A DNA stretch of 64,000 bases, taken from Brevipalpus yothersi. Taxonomy: Eukaryota; Arthropoda; Arachnida; Trombidiformes; Tenuipalpidae. Made by a program: the position numbers and the translations under genes. The stretch lies in NCBI GenBank assembly GCA_003956705.1, contig QZCP01000778.1, forward strand, positions 53,332 to 117,331, given 5' to 3'. This document shows positions 54,177 to 63,129 of the stretch, piece after piece (within the stretch, counting starts at the first letter, position 1; every line of letters starts with the position of its first letter). The notes under the pieces were generated by a model. The model was given only the letters and a program-made list of their open reading frames with translations. It ran no database searches and was not told the origin of the DNA.

Positions 54177-55406
54177 ATGCTACCAAGATCAAGTGTAACT
54201 TTGATTCGATCTTACTATTCAACATCACCATCACTTGATACACTTCGCAATCAGTTTAATTTGTTTCTATTCAAATCATTGTCTAGCTTGTTATTGTGCC
54301 AATCATTTTGTACCACATCACTTTGCAATCAAACGTACAGAATGTCATCCAATTATAGTGTCATCCATCGTGGACAACCGAACACACAATCTTACCGGCT
54401 TTTTTTGAGTAAGTTTTTCCTTTTCCTTTTTTTGATTTTGAATTCAACCAACATTTGATTTGAATCTGAAGCAATGAATGAATGATAGCAATGAATGTTG
54501 CTACAATCTATGCTTGACATTTGATAACATATCTAATGATAATGTATTTTTTATCTTCTACCCACTGTTTATGTGTGATGTGTGATAGGCAATGGTGGCA
54601 CTCCGATTTCTCCGTTTCACGACATTCCAATGTTTGCTGATCAAGCAAACAAAGTTTACAATATGGTTGTCGAGGTACCACGTTGGTCAAATGCTAAAAT
54701 GGAAATAGCCACCAAGGAAGGCTTAAATCCGATTAAGCAAGATGTTAAAAAAGATGCATTACGATTTGTTAAAAATATTTTTCCACACCATGGCTACATA
54801 TGGAATTATGGTGCCATACCACAAACATGGGAAGATCCTAATCATTTGGATGAATCAACCAAGTGTAGGGGTGACAATGATCCGATTGATGTGTGTGAAA
54901 TAGGTGAACGAGTCCATGAGAGAGGTGCTGTGGTACAGGTTAAAATATTGGGTGTATTTGGATTGATTGATGAGGGTGAAACTGATTGGAAACTGATGGC
55001 AATTGATGTTAACGATCCATTGGCAAGTAAATTAAATGATATTGGTGACATTGAGAAGCATAAAGGTGGCCTACTGAAAGCAACCCATGAATGGTTCCAA
55101 TGGTACAAAGTGCCGGATGGTAAGCCACAAAATAAGTTTGCCTTCGATGGTAAACCCAAAGATCGACAATTTGCAGAGAATATAATTGCATCTACACACG
55201 AATATTGGAAAAAATTGATCACTTCACCACCTGATGCTACCGTTAATACCAGTGGATTAGATTGTCGATGCGTGACAGTCACCGATTGTCCATACAAGGT
55301 GGACAATTCGCAAGCAATCGTTGATTCCAGTCCTGCACCATCTGAGCCTAAAGAGATAACCGTTGAGGAACAACAAGCAATCGATAAATGGTATCATGTT
55401 GTCTGA
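54177..55406 (+). CDS. inorganic pyrophosphatase (family I), possible dual targeting
   Basis: Hydrolyses pyrophosphate to phosphate with Mg2+, pulling biosynthetic reactions forward. Exons 54177-54408 and 54589-55406 join in frame to 349 residues (donor GTAAGT, acceptor GATAG). The catalytic core matches eukaryotic family I enzymes: ISPFHDIP, VVEVPRWSNAKMEIAT, NPIKQDVKK, GYIWNYGAIPQTWEDP, the signature DNDPID at residues 173-178, and DEGETDWK. The first 55 residues are extra, rich in Arg, Ser, Tyr and Leu, with few acidic residues (RSSVTLIRSYYSTS), and look like a mitochondrial presequence. Met56 (54342-54344) begins MSSNYSVIHRG, where cytosolic forms begin. One gene could therefore give both forms by alternative start; Drosophila Nurf-38 is a related single-gene case from memory. 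AATAAA follows at 55564. Confidence 0.95.
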
Positions 55407-55510
55407 TTTATATCGAAAGATGACGATTAAAGTTTCCTCTGCCAGGAGAGCATCCGCTTACTTTGCTCTCATTCGTCTTATTCTTGTGGAAAACTATTGT
55501 GCTTTATCTT

Positions 55511-55516
55511 TTTATT
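55511..55516 (-). terminator. polyadenylation signal AATAAA, minus strand
   Basis: Candidate signal for the 55805-56460 gene, about 290 bases past its stop. Confidence 0.45.
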
Positions 55517-55563
55517 ATTGAGCTCAAACAATTCCGTCAAGCTGGCAAGATAAAGAGATTATG

Positions 55564-55569
55564 AATAAA
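55564..55569 (+). terminator. polyadenylation signal AATAAA for pyrophosphatase
   Basis: About 160 bases past the stop. Confidence 0.6.
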
Positions 55570-55804
55570 TATTTCTTACAGTATCACTTGTGATGAAATG
55601 ATTCAAGAAGGTCAATTTCAAAGCACAGATAGTTATGGTCAAGTATTGAAACAAGATGCATGTTGAAGTTTGCAAATAACTCTTCAAAAAAGATTTCGAT
55701 GTCCATCTCTTAATGAGCCATAATCTATTTTCGATAAATGTTGGCAGCGTTCTAACAGAAGATTTTTTTGCTTTTCAAGCTTAATATCAATTGGAGGCAG
55801 TTGG

Positions 55805-56460
55805 TCATCTACCATCCTGTGAATTGGTCAGATGTTTAAAATGATTTGATGGGAATCTTAGTTGGTTTTTTCTTTCTCGGATCCGAGCAGGACTCAATTT
55901 GTTTATGATTGATCTCTTTTTTCGACCCGACAGACCGCCAATGATTCCGGGTAAAACCAGTGGAATTATTCCCGTTCCTGAATAATATGGAAAAATTTTG
56001 ACTTCAAGAACAACAAAATCATTCACATATTATTAAACTAACCTCCAAAAGGATCATATCCAGTCACTGTGAAGAGAGCAGGCAAAATGGTTAAACTGTA
56101 AAGAAGACTACTCAATATCAGAGTATTGAGTGACACTCTTCTTGCTAATCCAGTGTTGAATGTGATCATTGGAATTCTTGCTTGAGTTTTATCTGATGAG
56201 GTGAAAGGATGACTGATTGTTGGATCCATGGTGAGATTCAGTGATTTGTTGGCAGAATTTGAATCGAAACTTTTCACTGTCACATTTTCACGTTGATATT
56301 TTCTAGGATTTCCGATGAAGGGGCCAAAAATTTCAGCTGATATTACATTGGATTCACTTCCTTCAACATTGTCCAGTATGGCATAAAAACAGAGAAAACT
56401 TATGGCAATATCAAGTAAAATTTTCCACAAACCATGTCTTCTGAAATATGTTTGCTTCAT
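55805..56460 (-). CDS. unidentified secretory-pathway protein, 196 residues
   Basis: Minus-strand exons 56460-56043 and 55977-55805 join in frame (donor GTTAGT, acceptor ATTATTCAG) to 196 residues. Residues about 11-31 form a signal peptide or anchor (LWKILLDIAISFLCFYAIL). The next stretch holds potential N-glycosylation sites (NVT, NKS, NLT). A second hydrophobic segment (LILSSLLYSLTILPALFTV) follows. The second exon encodes another hydrophobic patch (GIIPLVLPGIIGGL), then a basic RKKRS motif that would suit a furin-like site or a cytoplasmic basic flank. I recognise no family; it may be lineage-specific. The ATG at 56458-56460 sits inside the last exon of the probable pseudogene upstream, in another frame, so the 5' end deserves care. 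Confidence 0.65.
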
Positions 56461-57293
56461 GATACCAAATTTTGTAGTACATGGCTTGAGAAATCGAGTA
56501 GTTATGGCATGGGTGTGCTTGATAGAATTGAAATCAAATTACCCTGAAATCTTGAAGAGAGCTCATCGGAAGAGAGAGCACTTCCGACTTCCCAGGTCAA
56601 GATGTTACTATTATTATGTTCAAGAAACAGAATTTTCATACTGACATACCTTTTTTACAAGTTTCAAACAATTCATGATCATTGATCCAAACAGTGACAT
56701 CAAGTGTACCATAAATTCTATTTGTCTACTCTACTTTGCTTCCTAATTTTGCTCTCTCAAAAGTAGACAAAAAAAGTTCTTCGGACTTATGCACTTCTGT
56801 TTCCACTAAAATCATCATCACGCTTGTTTATTTTCATGTATTGTGATGCAATCAGCAATCTATCCTACTGGAGAGAGAGAGAGAGAGAGAAAAAAAAAGA
56901 GAGAGAATAGAAGAAAGAAGTGATACTTATTGTACCAGATTTATCTTTACCAATGGGCACTACTACACAAAATCTAACCAGAAGGTTTTGATATTCAATT
57001 ATTGCCCCTCCATTGATTACACTCCATTGTCTATGTGACGGCTTTTTATCATTGTGATAGCAATGATGAGATGTTAGTTTTTTTTCTCGTTCTATTCGAT
57101 ATCGATCAACAATCAGCAAACTTTGATCACTAGTCCACAATAGACTCTTCAATCGATTCACACACTAGCTTGGCTAATTTTTCGTTATTCATGGATGATG
57201 GAGCGAAAGTTGTACTCCTTAAACATTCGTAGTTAACACAGCCTCGCTGGTTAATTAATATTACAGCTAAAATTGCAGTAAACAGTATCTCAT
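56411..57293 (-). pseudogene. probable decayed small secreted-protein gene
   Basis: Three minus-strand blocks read as one small Cys-containing secreted protein. Block 1 (about 57293-56965) has a hydrophobic leader (AILAVILI), then CVNYECLRS. It changes frame near 57140 and continues as DQSLLIVDRYRIERE and LLVRFCVVVPIGKDKSG. Block 2 ends at 56650 with donor GTATGT and encodes RIYGTLDVTVWINDHELFET followed by CKK. Block 3 (56517-56411) encodes HPCHNYSISQAMYYKIWYHE and ends at TGA 56411-56413. Defects: the ATG frame at 57293 stops early, there is a frame change near 57140, and a TAG sits in block 2 on the only good acceptor path. The C-terminal pattern (hydrophobic strand, Cys, PC pair, YxxxYxxWY strand) recalls ML-domain lipid-binding proteins, but this is weak. 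Sequencing errors could mimic the decay. Confidence 0.4.
56871..56890. repeat. short (GA)n tract
   Basis: GA run of 20 bases followed by A8 and more GA, inside the intron of the decayed minus-strand gene. Confidence 0.9.
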
Positions 57294-57357
57294 CTCATCA
57301 TAAGTGGGCTTAATTTTTGTGTGTAATAAAATAGTGATAATAATAATAATATTAATC
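57294..57357. promoter_or_regulatory. probable bidirectional promoter region
   Basis: Only about 65 bases separate the first ATG of the minus-strand decayed gene from the ATG of the plus-strand hydrolase, so both must start transcription here or within each other's 5' ends. The segment has a TAATAATAATAATA run. No clear TATA box. Confidence 0.35.
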
Positions 57358-58294
57358 ATGAGTGAACTCAAAGAAGTTTGGTCTTACAAAGGACATGATG
57401 GATATCAAAAAGTATTCCGCCACTACAGTCAATCACTAAAAAGTGAACATGAATTTTCCGTATACTTACCACCGAAAGCGATACTCAATCAAAAGTGTCC
57501 AGTAATGTACTGGTGTACTGGTGCAGCAGCTGATGATCGTGAATTTATGCTCAAATCGGGTGTTCAAAAGTATGCTTCCGAACGTAATATGATTGTGGTG
57601 GCACCGGAACCACGACCTGGTCCTCTTAATGATATGCCCAAAGAAATTACTGCCGAATATTTTGCTCAATTTGGATTTTATTTGGATGCTACTGAGCCAC
57701 CTTATAGTGAAAATTTTCGAATGTACACATACATGATGGAAGAACTTTTGCCCTTGGTTGATTACAAGTTTCCCGTTCTTACCGAAAAGCGAGGTATTGC
57801 CGGACACTCTATGGGTGGCATGGCATCCCTTGTATTTGGTCTACGGAATACAGATATTTTCCAGAGTATTTCGTGTATGTCACCAATATCCCATCCAACT
57901 GGTATGCCAATTGGGCAAAGTTTAATGAGAAGCTATTTTGGTGACAAAAGAGAAGAAGAAGGTCCCAAGTATGATCCATCCCTGTTAATTAAACAGTATG
58001 AAGGCCCTCATCGACATATTCTTGTTGATCAAGTGAGTTTCCGATAGAAAAGGTTTCTTGCATTGATTTAATCTGAAATTTTTAATTTCCAAATTAAAAT
58101 TTATCCTTTAGGGTGGAAAAGATGAGCTTTGGTCATTGTGTATGACAGATAGTTTGATTGAAGCTGTTATGATGAAAAATCTTTCTCTGACCTATCGTTC
58201 ACATGCTGGATATTCTCATGGAATTGAGACGATTGCCTCGTTTATTGGTGATCATATAGCACATCATGCTGATGAAATGGGATGGAAAGGATGA
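57358..58294 (+). CDS. S-formylglutathione hydrolase (esterase D)
   Basis: Cytosolic alpha/beta hydrolase that splits S-formylglutathione to formate and glutathione, the last step of glutathione-dependent formaldehyde detoxification. Exons 57358-58032 and 58112-58294 join in phase 0 (donor GTGAGT, acceptor CCTTTAG) to 285 residues; human ESD has 282. The nucleophile is Ser151 in GHSMGG. The other triad members are probably Asp229 (GGKDELW) and His261 (AGYSHG). Family blocks FGFYLDATEPPYSENFRMY and EELLPLVD are clear. The usual SGLTCT oxyanion-loop segment reads TGAAADD (residues 54-60), so the Cys normally there is missing. ATG 57358 is the first in frame; the upstream in-frame start at 57304 is GTG. 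AATAAA follows at 58401. Confidence 0.94.
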
Positions 58295-58400
58295 ATAGTA
58301 AAAATCAGAGAAAGCTATGAAAAAAGATGGAAAAAATAATTACCCGCACAATTGTTACCAATCTTGGAGATTCAACCTGGACTTGAACATTTATTTTCAA

Positions 58401-58406
58401 AATAAA
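58401..58406 (+). terminator. polyadenylation signal AATAAA for the hydrolase
   Basis: About 107 bases after the stop. Confidence 0.6.
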
Positions 58407-59476
58407 TTGTGCGAGAGACTTGACATAACTTTTCTGAAAAATAATTCACTATCAGAAGAATTTTCAACAGTGATAGCCTCTTCCGAAATTTTTCTAACAT
58501 CAAGTACACATTTTGTTTACGAGTACGAGATGAAATACTAATTTTGACTAAAAAGTTGAGAATTTCTCGTTAGTTATGCTAATGAATCGTATAATCGAGG
58601 CAGATGAGACGAAGAAGGAGAGAGATAGTTGAATTGAGCTCGTAAGCTTATGAGTTTAAAAATCAATTTCGTATCATGAATTGAGGTCTCCAATAAATTT
58701 GAATCAATTTTTATACTTTTCAGGATTTATAGCCCTGCAAAGTCAGGCATCATAAGCGAAGATCGTAGCTTCATTCAACTGTTTAAGTGGAAGGCGATAG
58801 TAAAATTTTTATTCTGGAATAATCTCATCTTTTGCTTAAAACTTTTAGTGTTTCTTAAGGTGCGATGAAAAAAGTCAAAATATCTCAAATCATATTGGAT
58901 GAGCTTTTGATATACAATGAAGATTGATACAAATACCTGGATGGGTTCAATGTAATATTTTGTTACCATCATCTGGCATAAGTATAATGGAAAGATTCTC
59001 TCTTCACTTCTCTTGTGTATTTTTATGATCACACTTTCAATTGATCATATTGAAATGTGGCGTTCTGCTTTGATGTAATTTTTTGTAGAATGAAATACCT
59101 TATGAGTATCAGCTCTCTCTTTTCTCTTTCTTTCTTTTTTCGTTTTAATGGAAAATGTTTCTTTTGTTAGTCAAACAATATTATCATTGCTAGCAAAGCA
59201 ACCAAACTTATGAAAAATAAAAATAAAAATTCGTAATCGACAATATTGTGTCATTTAGTTGTATTTTTCAGAAACTTGTCAATACATCTAATTTCTAAAG
59301 AAGCTGCTTTAGGCTTGAAAAAAAGTTAAAATAGAATTTGAGCCAATTTTGGGTTATAACTACAAGTCACTCCATGTGATCAGGCAACCCTGTTGTGAGC
59401 AATATTGCCATAACAAACGCTTTCAAGCACATTTTTCATGAGAAGATGTATCTATTGAGGAGAAAATTGAGGGAAC

Positions 59477-59479
<3 letters not shown>

Positions 59480-59561
<82 letters not shown>
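59480..59561. repeat. (GA)n microsatellite
   Basis: Pure GA run of about 82 bases. Confidence 0.98.
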
Positions 59562-59565
<4 letters not shown>

Positions 59566-60230
59566 TGACATATTTTCATGGTAGTTTGGATGAGAAGGGA
59601 AGCCTTCATCCGATAATTGCGCTGGTCAAGCTTTCTGACGATCGCTTTTCACCTTCTCGGTGCTATGCAGACGAGAGAGATGAATAGTTCTCATCGAGGA
59701 TGAAACTAGTGCAAACTGTTAATACCTTTTTCATGAAAGCCTGAGCTGTCTCGAAATATGAGTATGATCATCTAAAAAATTGTAAGAGCTGTGGGGTTCT
59801 AGGATATATGATAAATGTAAATAAATAAACATAAATGATTCTTAAGAAGTCAGTATCGGCTGCTAGGAATACAAAAATATATCCTCATCAGGATGGGGTT
59901 TGTCTTTCCATTCATCATTGCTTGAGGCGAGAGATTAAAGAGCATTTTTGGTTTCAACATTTTCCAGCACACCAGAACTCACCTCAAGCAATGCTCAGAG
60001 AGAAATTATATCTCAAGTCATGGACTTTTTCATCTCTTTGATCAAGAAGTGAAAGTTGATATCGTTCGCCGAGTAATGAATGAGAGCTATTTGGCAGAGA
60101 AAAGTACATCCCTAAACCAGGCTCTCCGATATATTATATTTTGATACTATTACGTGTACCAGAGTTTCCCTAGAGTTTCGATTGAAATATATCGGCAACA
60201 CACATCGACAAAATAGTGTGAGTAGAAGGA

Positions 60231-61265
60231 TGAATACTAGTACTATGAATTCAGTGTCCATAGCCTTCACGATTCTACTGCTTGCTCTTGGTGAAGGTGA
60301 GACTTGTGATTCAAGCAATAATCATGATAATGTATCAAATGAGTATCAACCTGATGATAGGTTTTCCTCTGTTTATGGCAAAAAGGAATGCCCGTTTGAA
60401 ACGTGATAATTGTTGGCCTGTTGGGTTGGCCGATGTAAAAGGCCGGCCATATCCATCTAAGCACGAATGGTGGGAGTGTGAAAGCAATGCAACTGAAGCA
60501 TCACATTTTTCACATTGGAAAACAGCCAAGCCGAAACCAAAATGTTGGAATTCTGGAACCTTTACTATATGTGATGGCAACTTTACTAGTGGATACATTG
60601 GGCCTATCCATTCCAATGTCCAGTCACCAAATCAACCTTTTTGGAACACTCTAAGATTTTTTTTCTTACTTTAGCGCACCTTTTCTATCTCTAACGTTTA
60701 ACCGTTCACCAATTTCTCTTCAAAGAAATTGAATGTTGAGTAGAATTCTAGATGCTTCCTCCTTTAGACATTCCAGGGGAATATGAGGAGAAGGTTAATC
60801 AAAATTCTGATTTTTATTCATTTCAACTAACTGACTGCGAAAAGTTTACCTTGAGTTGCTGAGTGAAACAGCTGAAAGAGTTGTTGGAACCCCGTTGGAA
60901 AGATTTGAAAGAAAAGATTTTGCAAGCTAGATTAGATTGAGAATGTCATGAGATTCATGACATGAGTTCCTTTTCTATTTCAATTGAAAATTTAACTAAA
61001 TTTTGCTCCAGATTTACCCGGATTCGTTCGGAATAAAGAATGGTTTGTTGGTATCATAAATTCTCTGACTAGAGATCAAAGCTTAGCTGTTACACGAACA
61101 ATTTTCCTCATCTCAACCTGATTACACTTTCATAGCCAATGTGAAGTGAACACTCCTGTTGTTGGATTCAATTTATTGAAAAATAGTGATTTTGATCAGA
61201 TTATCTTTGAATATAATGAGTTAAAACAAGATAGTCACGGTACAGTAAATCTTTTATCAGTTTAA
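60231..61265 (+). pseudogene. decayed secreted-protein gene, unidentified
   Basis: ATG 60231 opens a signal-peptide frame (MNSVSIAFTILLLALGEGET) that stops after about 58 codons. A +1 frame takes over near 60390 with a Cys/Trp-rich, N-glycosylatable stretch (DNCWPVGLADVKGRPYPSKH, HEWWECESNATEASHFSHW). A second shift is suggested at the T8 run 60657-60664. Further coding-like frames follow: 60752-60937, with in-frame TGA at 60860, and 61011-61262, with in-frame TGA at 61119 and TAA at 61263. Coding character through several frames and stops over 1 kb indicates a pseudogene. Some breaks might instead be unrecognised short introns or sequencing errors, and a start of transcription was not identified. 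It converges on the protease homologue. I do not recognise the family. Confidence 0.45.
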
Positions 61266-61343
61266 GAGCTCATGAGGATCAAGATTGAGAGAAAATCGTT
61301 TTATCAGATATTGCTTTTCACCGGAATCATTGATCATTGGCTA

Positions 61344-63129
61344 TTAGTGTAGAATCGAGTTAAGCCAGCCTCTAGCTTGATATATGTTGGCGCATACGAC
61401 ACGATAACCTTCCTCTGAATAAATGCCATGATGAGATATTAGACCCACTTGTACCCATTTTGTGCTATTTTCATCTTTGACAATAACAGGTCCACCACGA
61501 TTCCCCTTGATATTGCTTGAATCAACCTTCATGGGCTTGAGACAGAACATTGAATGGTCTTTTTCTATTTCCGGGTCAATACATTTATTTCCAGTGACCA
61601 GAGAATCACTCTTAGGGATCTGGTGGCCATTTACAGGTTATCAAAAAACGAAACTGAACACTTTTGATGGCTCGCAGAAATTTTGTACTCACTAGATACG
61701 AACTTTTCTTGACTTCATTCTAACCAACAACTAATCGACGACAACTGATTCAATTTTTTAGCAATTAGGACTGACCTTTCTGAAAAAAATCGACTAAAAC
61801 AAAAAAGATGGATTCTTTCATGTGTTAAGCCTCGATTTTCTTCCTCATCGAATATCTTCCGATCCAGTGATTATTTATTGATCAAACTTGCACGAATTAG
61901 AGATGCATGTTTAATTCATATGCGGTTAAAATTTCAAGTCCGAGTCATCACTGGATCAGATTTTATCGTCGAATTAGTAAATCTGAATTTCTGGATTTTG
62001 CAAGAAATCGGAGCATGCTCCAAGATCATTTCCGATTTGCGGTTTTTTCTCCTGCAAAAACTGATTCCAAGAGGTCAGAACTTCATTTATAGATGGGAAA
62101 AGGTTCAGAAAAATCATATATGGGAGTTTAAAATTCGTTCTTCGAATGAAACTCAGGCAGTTCTGAAGGATAGATCAAATTCTCGAAAATTCGAGCTTCA
62201 CCCCCTTTCCCCCCGCTAGAATGGTCAAAAATTTTTCGATTCCAAATTTTTCACTATTCAATGCTAGATGGATATTTTCTGATGATTATGTATCATTTTG
62301 ATTGCTCTTGGCCTCCTCCATCATCCAGAATCTTAATTACATTTATCCCTTGTCATAGCCTTCAAAAATCGTAGAAGCTACCCTATTTTCTCAATCCAAA
62401 AATTTTTTCGAATCCTCGATAGAATAATAGTATAGGCTTTGGACTGAAATCTCAGATTGATGAACAATCTAAAACCGAAGACCGGATGAATTTTCATTCG
62501 CTCTCTGAAAAATGATTAACCATCAAAAGTGTTCAGTTTGGTTTTTTTATAACCTGTAGATAGCCAACTGTATGATTTTTATTGAATTTATCATAACCAG
62601 TGGCTATGAGAGTAAAATTTTTATATTGACGTCGAGGAAGACTAACGCGTTGGGCATCAAAACAGGTACGTCGATTCTCCAATTCGTCGAATACCATACG
62701 GCACTTTACTACTAGAACCGCAAAATCGAATGATTTATTTGTGGGATTGTAATCCGGATGAACTATTATTCCTAGGACAGCATGGAAAGGTAGTCTTTCT
62801 TTGTAAGAAACTTGACTGGCTCCTATTATTACTCTCAAATCTCTCTTATGGAATTCTGAGCCAGTGTCATCGTGGACGCATCCAGCCGAAGTTAGCACGT
62901 AATGGTTATCAATAATACTGCCAGAGCAGTGTGATACATAGAGCCCATTTCGATGGTTTCTTTTCACAATTAGCACCTGATATGGTGCTTCAGTGATGTT
63001 GATTGCTCCCTGAGTATCGTCTATGCTTTCTAGTGTCGGTGGACAGGAATACCAACAGATGAAGTTGGAAATATTCGCCTCAGAGCTGATAACCAAGAAA
63101 GCAATTATCATTGGGATTATGGCAACCAT
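61344..63129 (-). CDS. catalytically inactive S1 serine protease homologue (SMIPP-S type)
   Basis: Trypsin-fold protein of the mite group 3 allergen family that cannot be an active protease. The proposed exons are 63129-62554 and 61619-61344, 283 residues in all, joined in phase 0. Residues 1-18 form a signal peptide (VAIIPMIIAFLVISSEA). The fold is recognisable from APYQVLIVKR, CSGSIIDNHYVLTSAGC, HPDYNP, FDFAVLVVK, and GNRGGPVIV to WLNSIL at the C-terminus. Catalytic His is replaced by Gly83 (SAGC for AAHC). Asp135 is retained. Catalytic Ser is replaced by Arg233, and the preceding Asp by Asn232 (GNRGGP for GDSGGP). The activation-site IVGG is degenerate (INIT). Scabies mite paralogues of this kind are secreted into the gut and burrow, where some are reported to inhibit host complement; this copy's role is inferred only. 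The intron is a DNA transposon, so if it is not spliced the protein ends early, at 62533. Confidence 0.8.
61634..61670. repeat. terminal inverted repeat, left
   Basis: 37 bases beginning CAGGTTATC and ending CTTTTGATGG. Differs from the other end only at positions 9 and 17. Confidence 0.9.
62520..62556. repeat. terminal inverted repeat, right
   Basis: Reverse complement of the left repeat at 35 of 37 positions. Its outer CAGGTT, read on the minus strand, gives the splice donor CAG|GTTATA of the protease homologue. Confidence 0.9.

Larger units (their letters stand above)
55407..55804. other. convergent 3' ends
   Basis: Shared 3' space of pyrophosphatase (plus) and the 196-residue gene (minus). 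AATAAA occurs on each strand, at 55564 (plus) and 55511 (minus). The minus signal lies before the plus signal, so the two transcripts would overlap at their ends. Confidence 0.6.
58295..60230. other. intergenic region, 1.9 kb
   Basis: Holds the hydrolase 3' UTR with AATAAA at 58401, AT-rich spacer, and a (GA)n run at 59480. A 68-codon frame at 59835-60041 has mixed composition (REIKEHFWFQHFPAHQNSPQ) but no start or splice support, and may be another coding remnant. Confidence 0.6.
61632..62558. mobile_element. non-autonomous TA-flanked DNA transposon (Tc1/mariner-like)
   Basis: The element spans 61634-62556 (923 bp) with TA on each side (61632-61633 and 62557-62558). Its terminal inverted repeats, 61634-61670 and 62520-62556, match at 35 of 37 positions and begin CAGGTTAT. 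A TA target duplication and CAG-type ends fit the Tc1/mariner superfamily. The inside has no transposase I can see, only an unsupported 113-codon frame at 61878-62219, so it is a MITE-like passenger. It sits inside the protease-homologue coding region. Without it and one TA, the flanking coding DNA reads in one frame. Confidence 0.85.

Noticed and set aside
57304..57357. N-terminal extension of S-formylglutathione hydrolase
   Set aside because: Begins with GTG and encodes an Ile-rich stretch not seen in the family. ATG 57358 gives the usual length.
60112..60318. Minus frame with a hydrophobic leader-like stretch
   Set aside because: It is antisense to the plus-strand signal peptide at 60231 onward, which continues into Cys/Trp-rich coding DNA. 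The minus frame has no continuation.
61878..62219. 113-codon frame inside the transposon
   Set aside because: No transposase features (no catalytic DDE/D pattern or helix-turn-helix I could see). AT-rich and probably chance.
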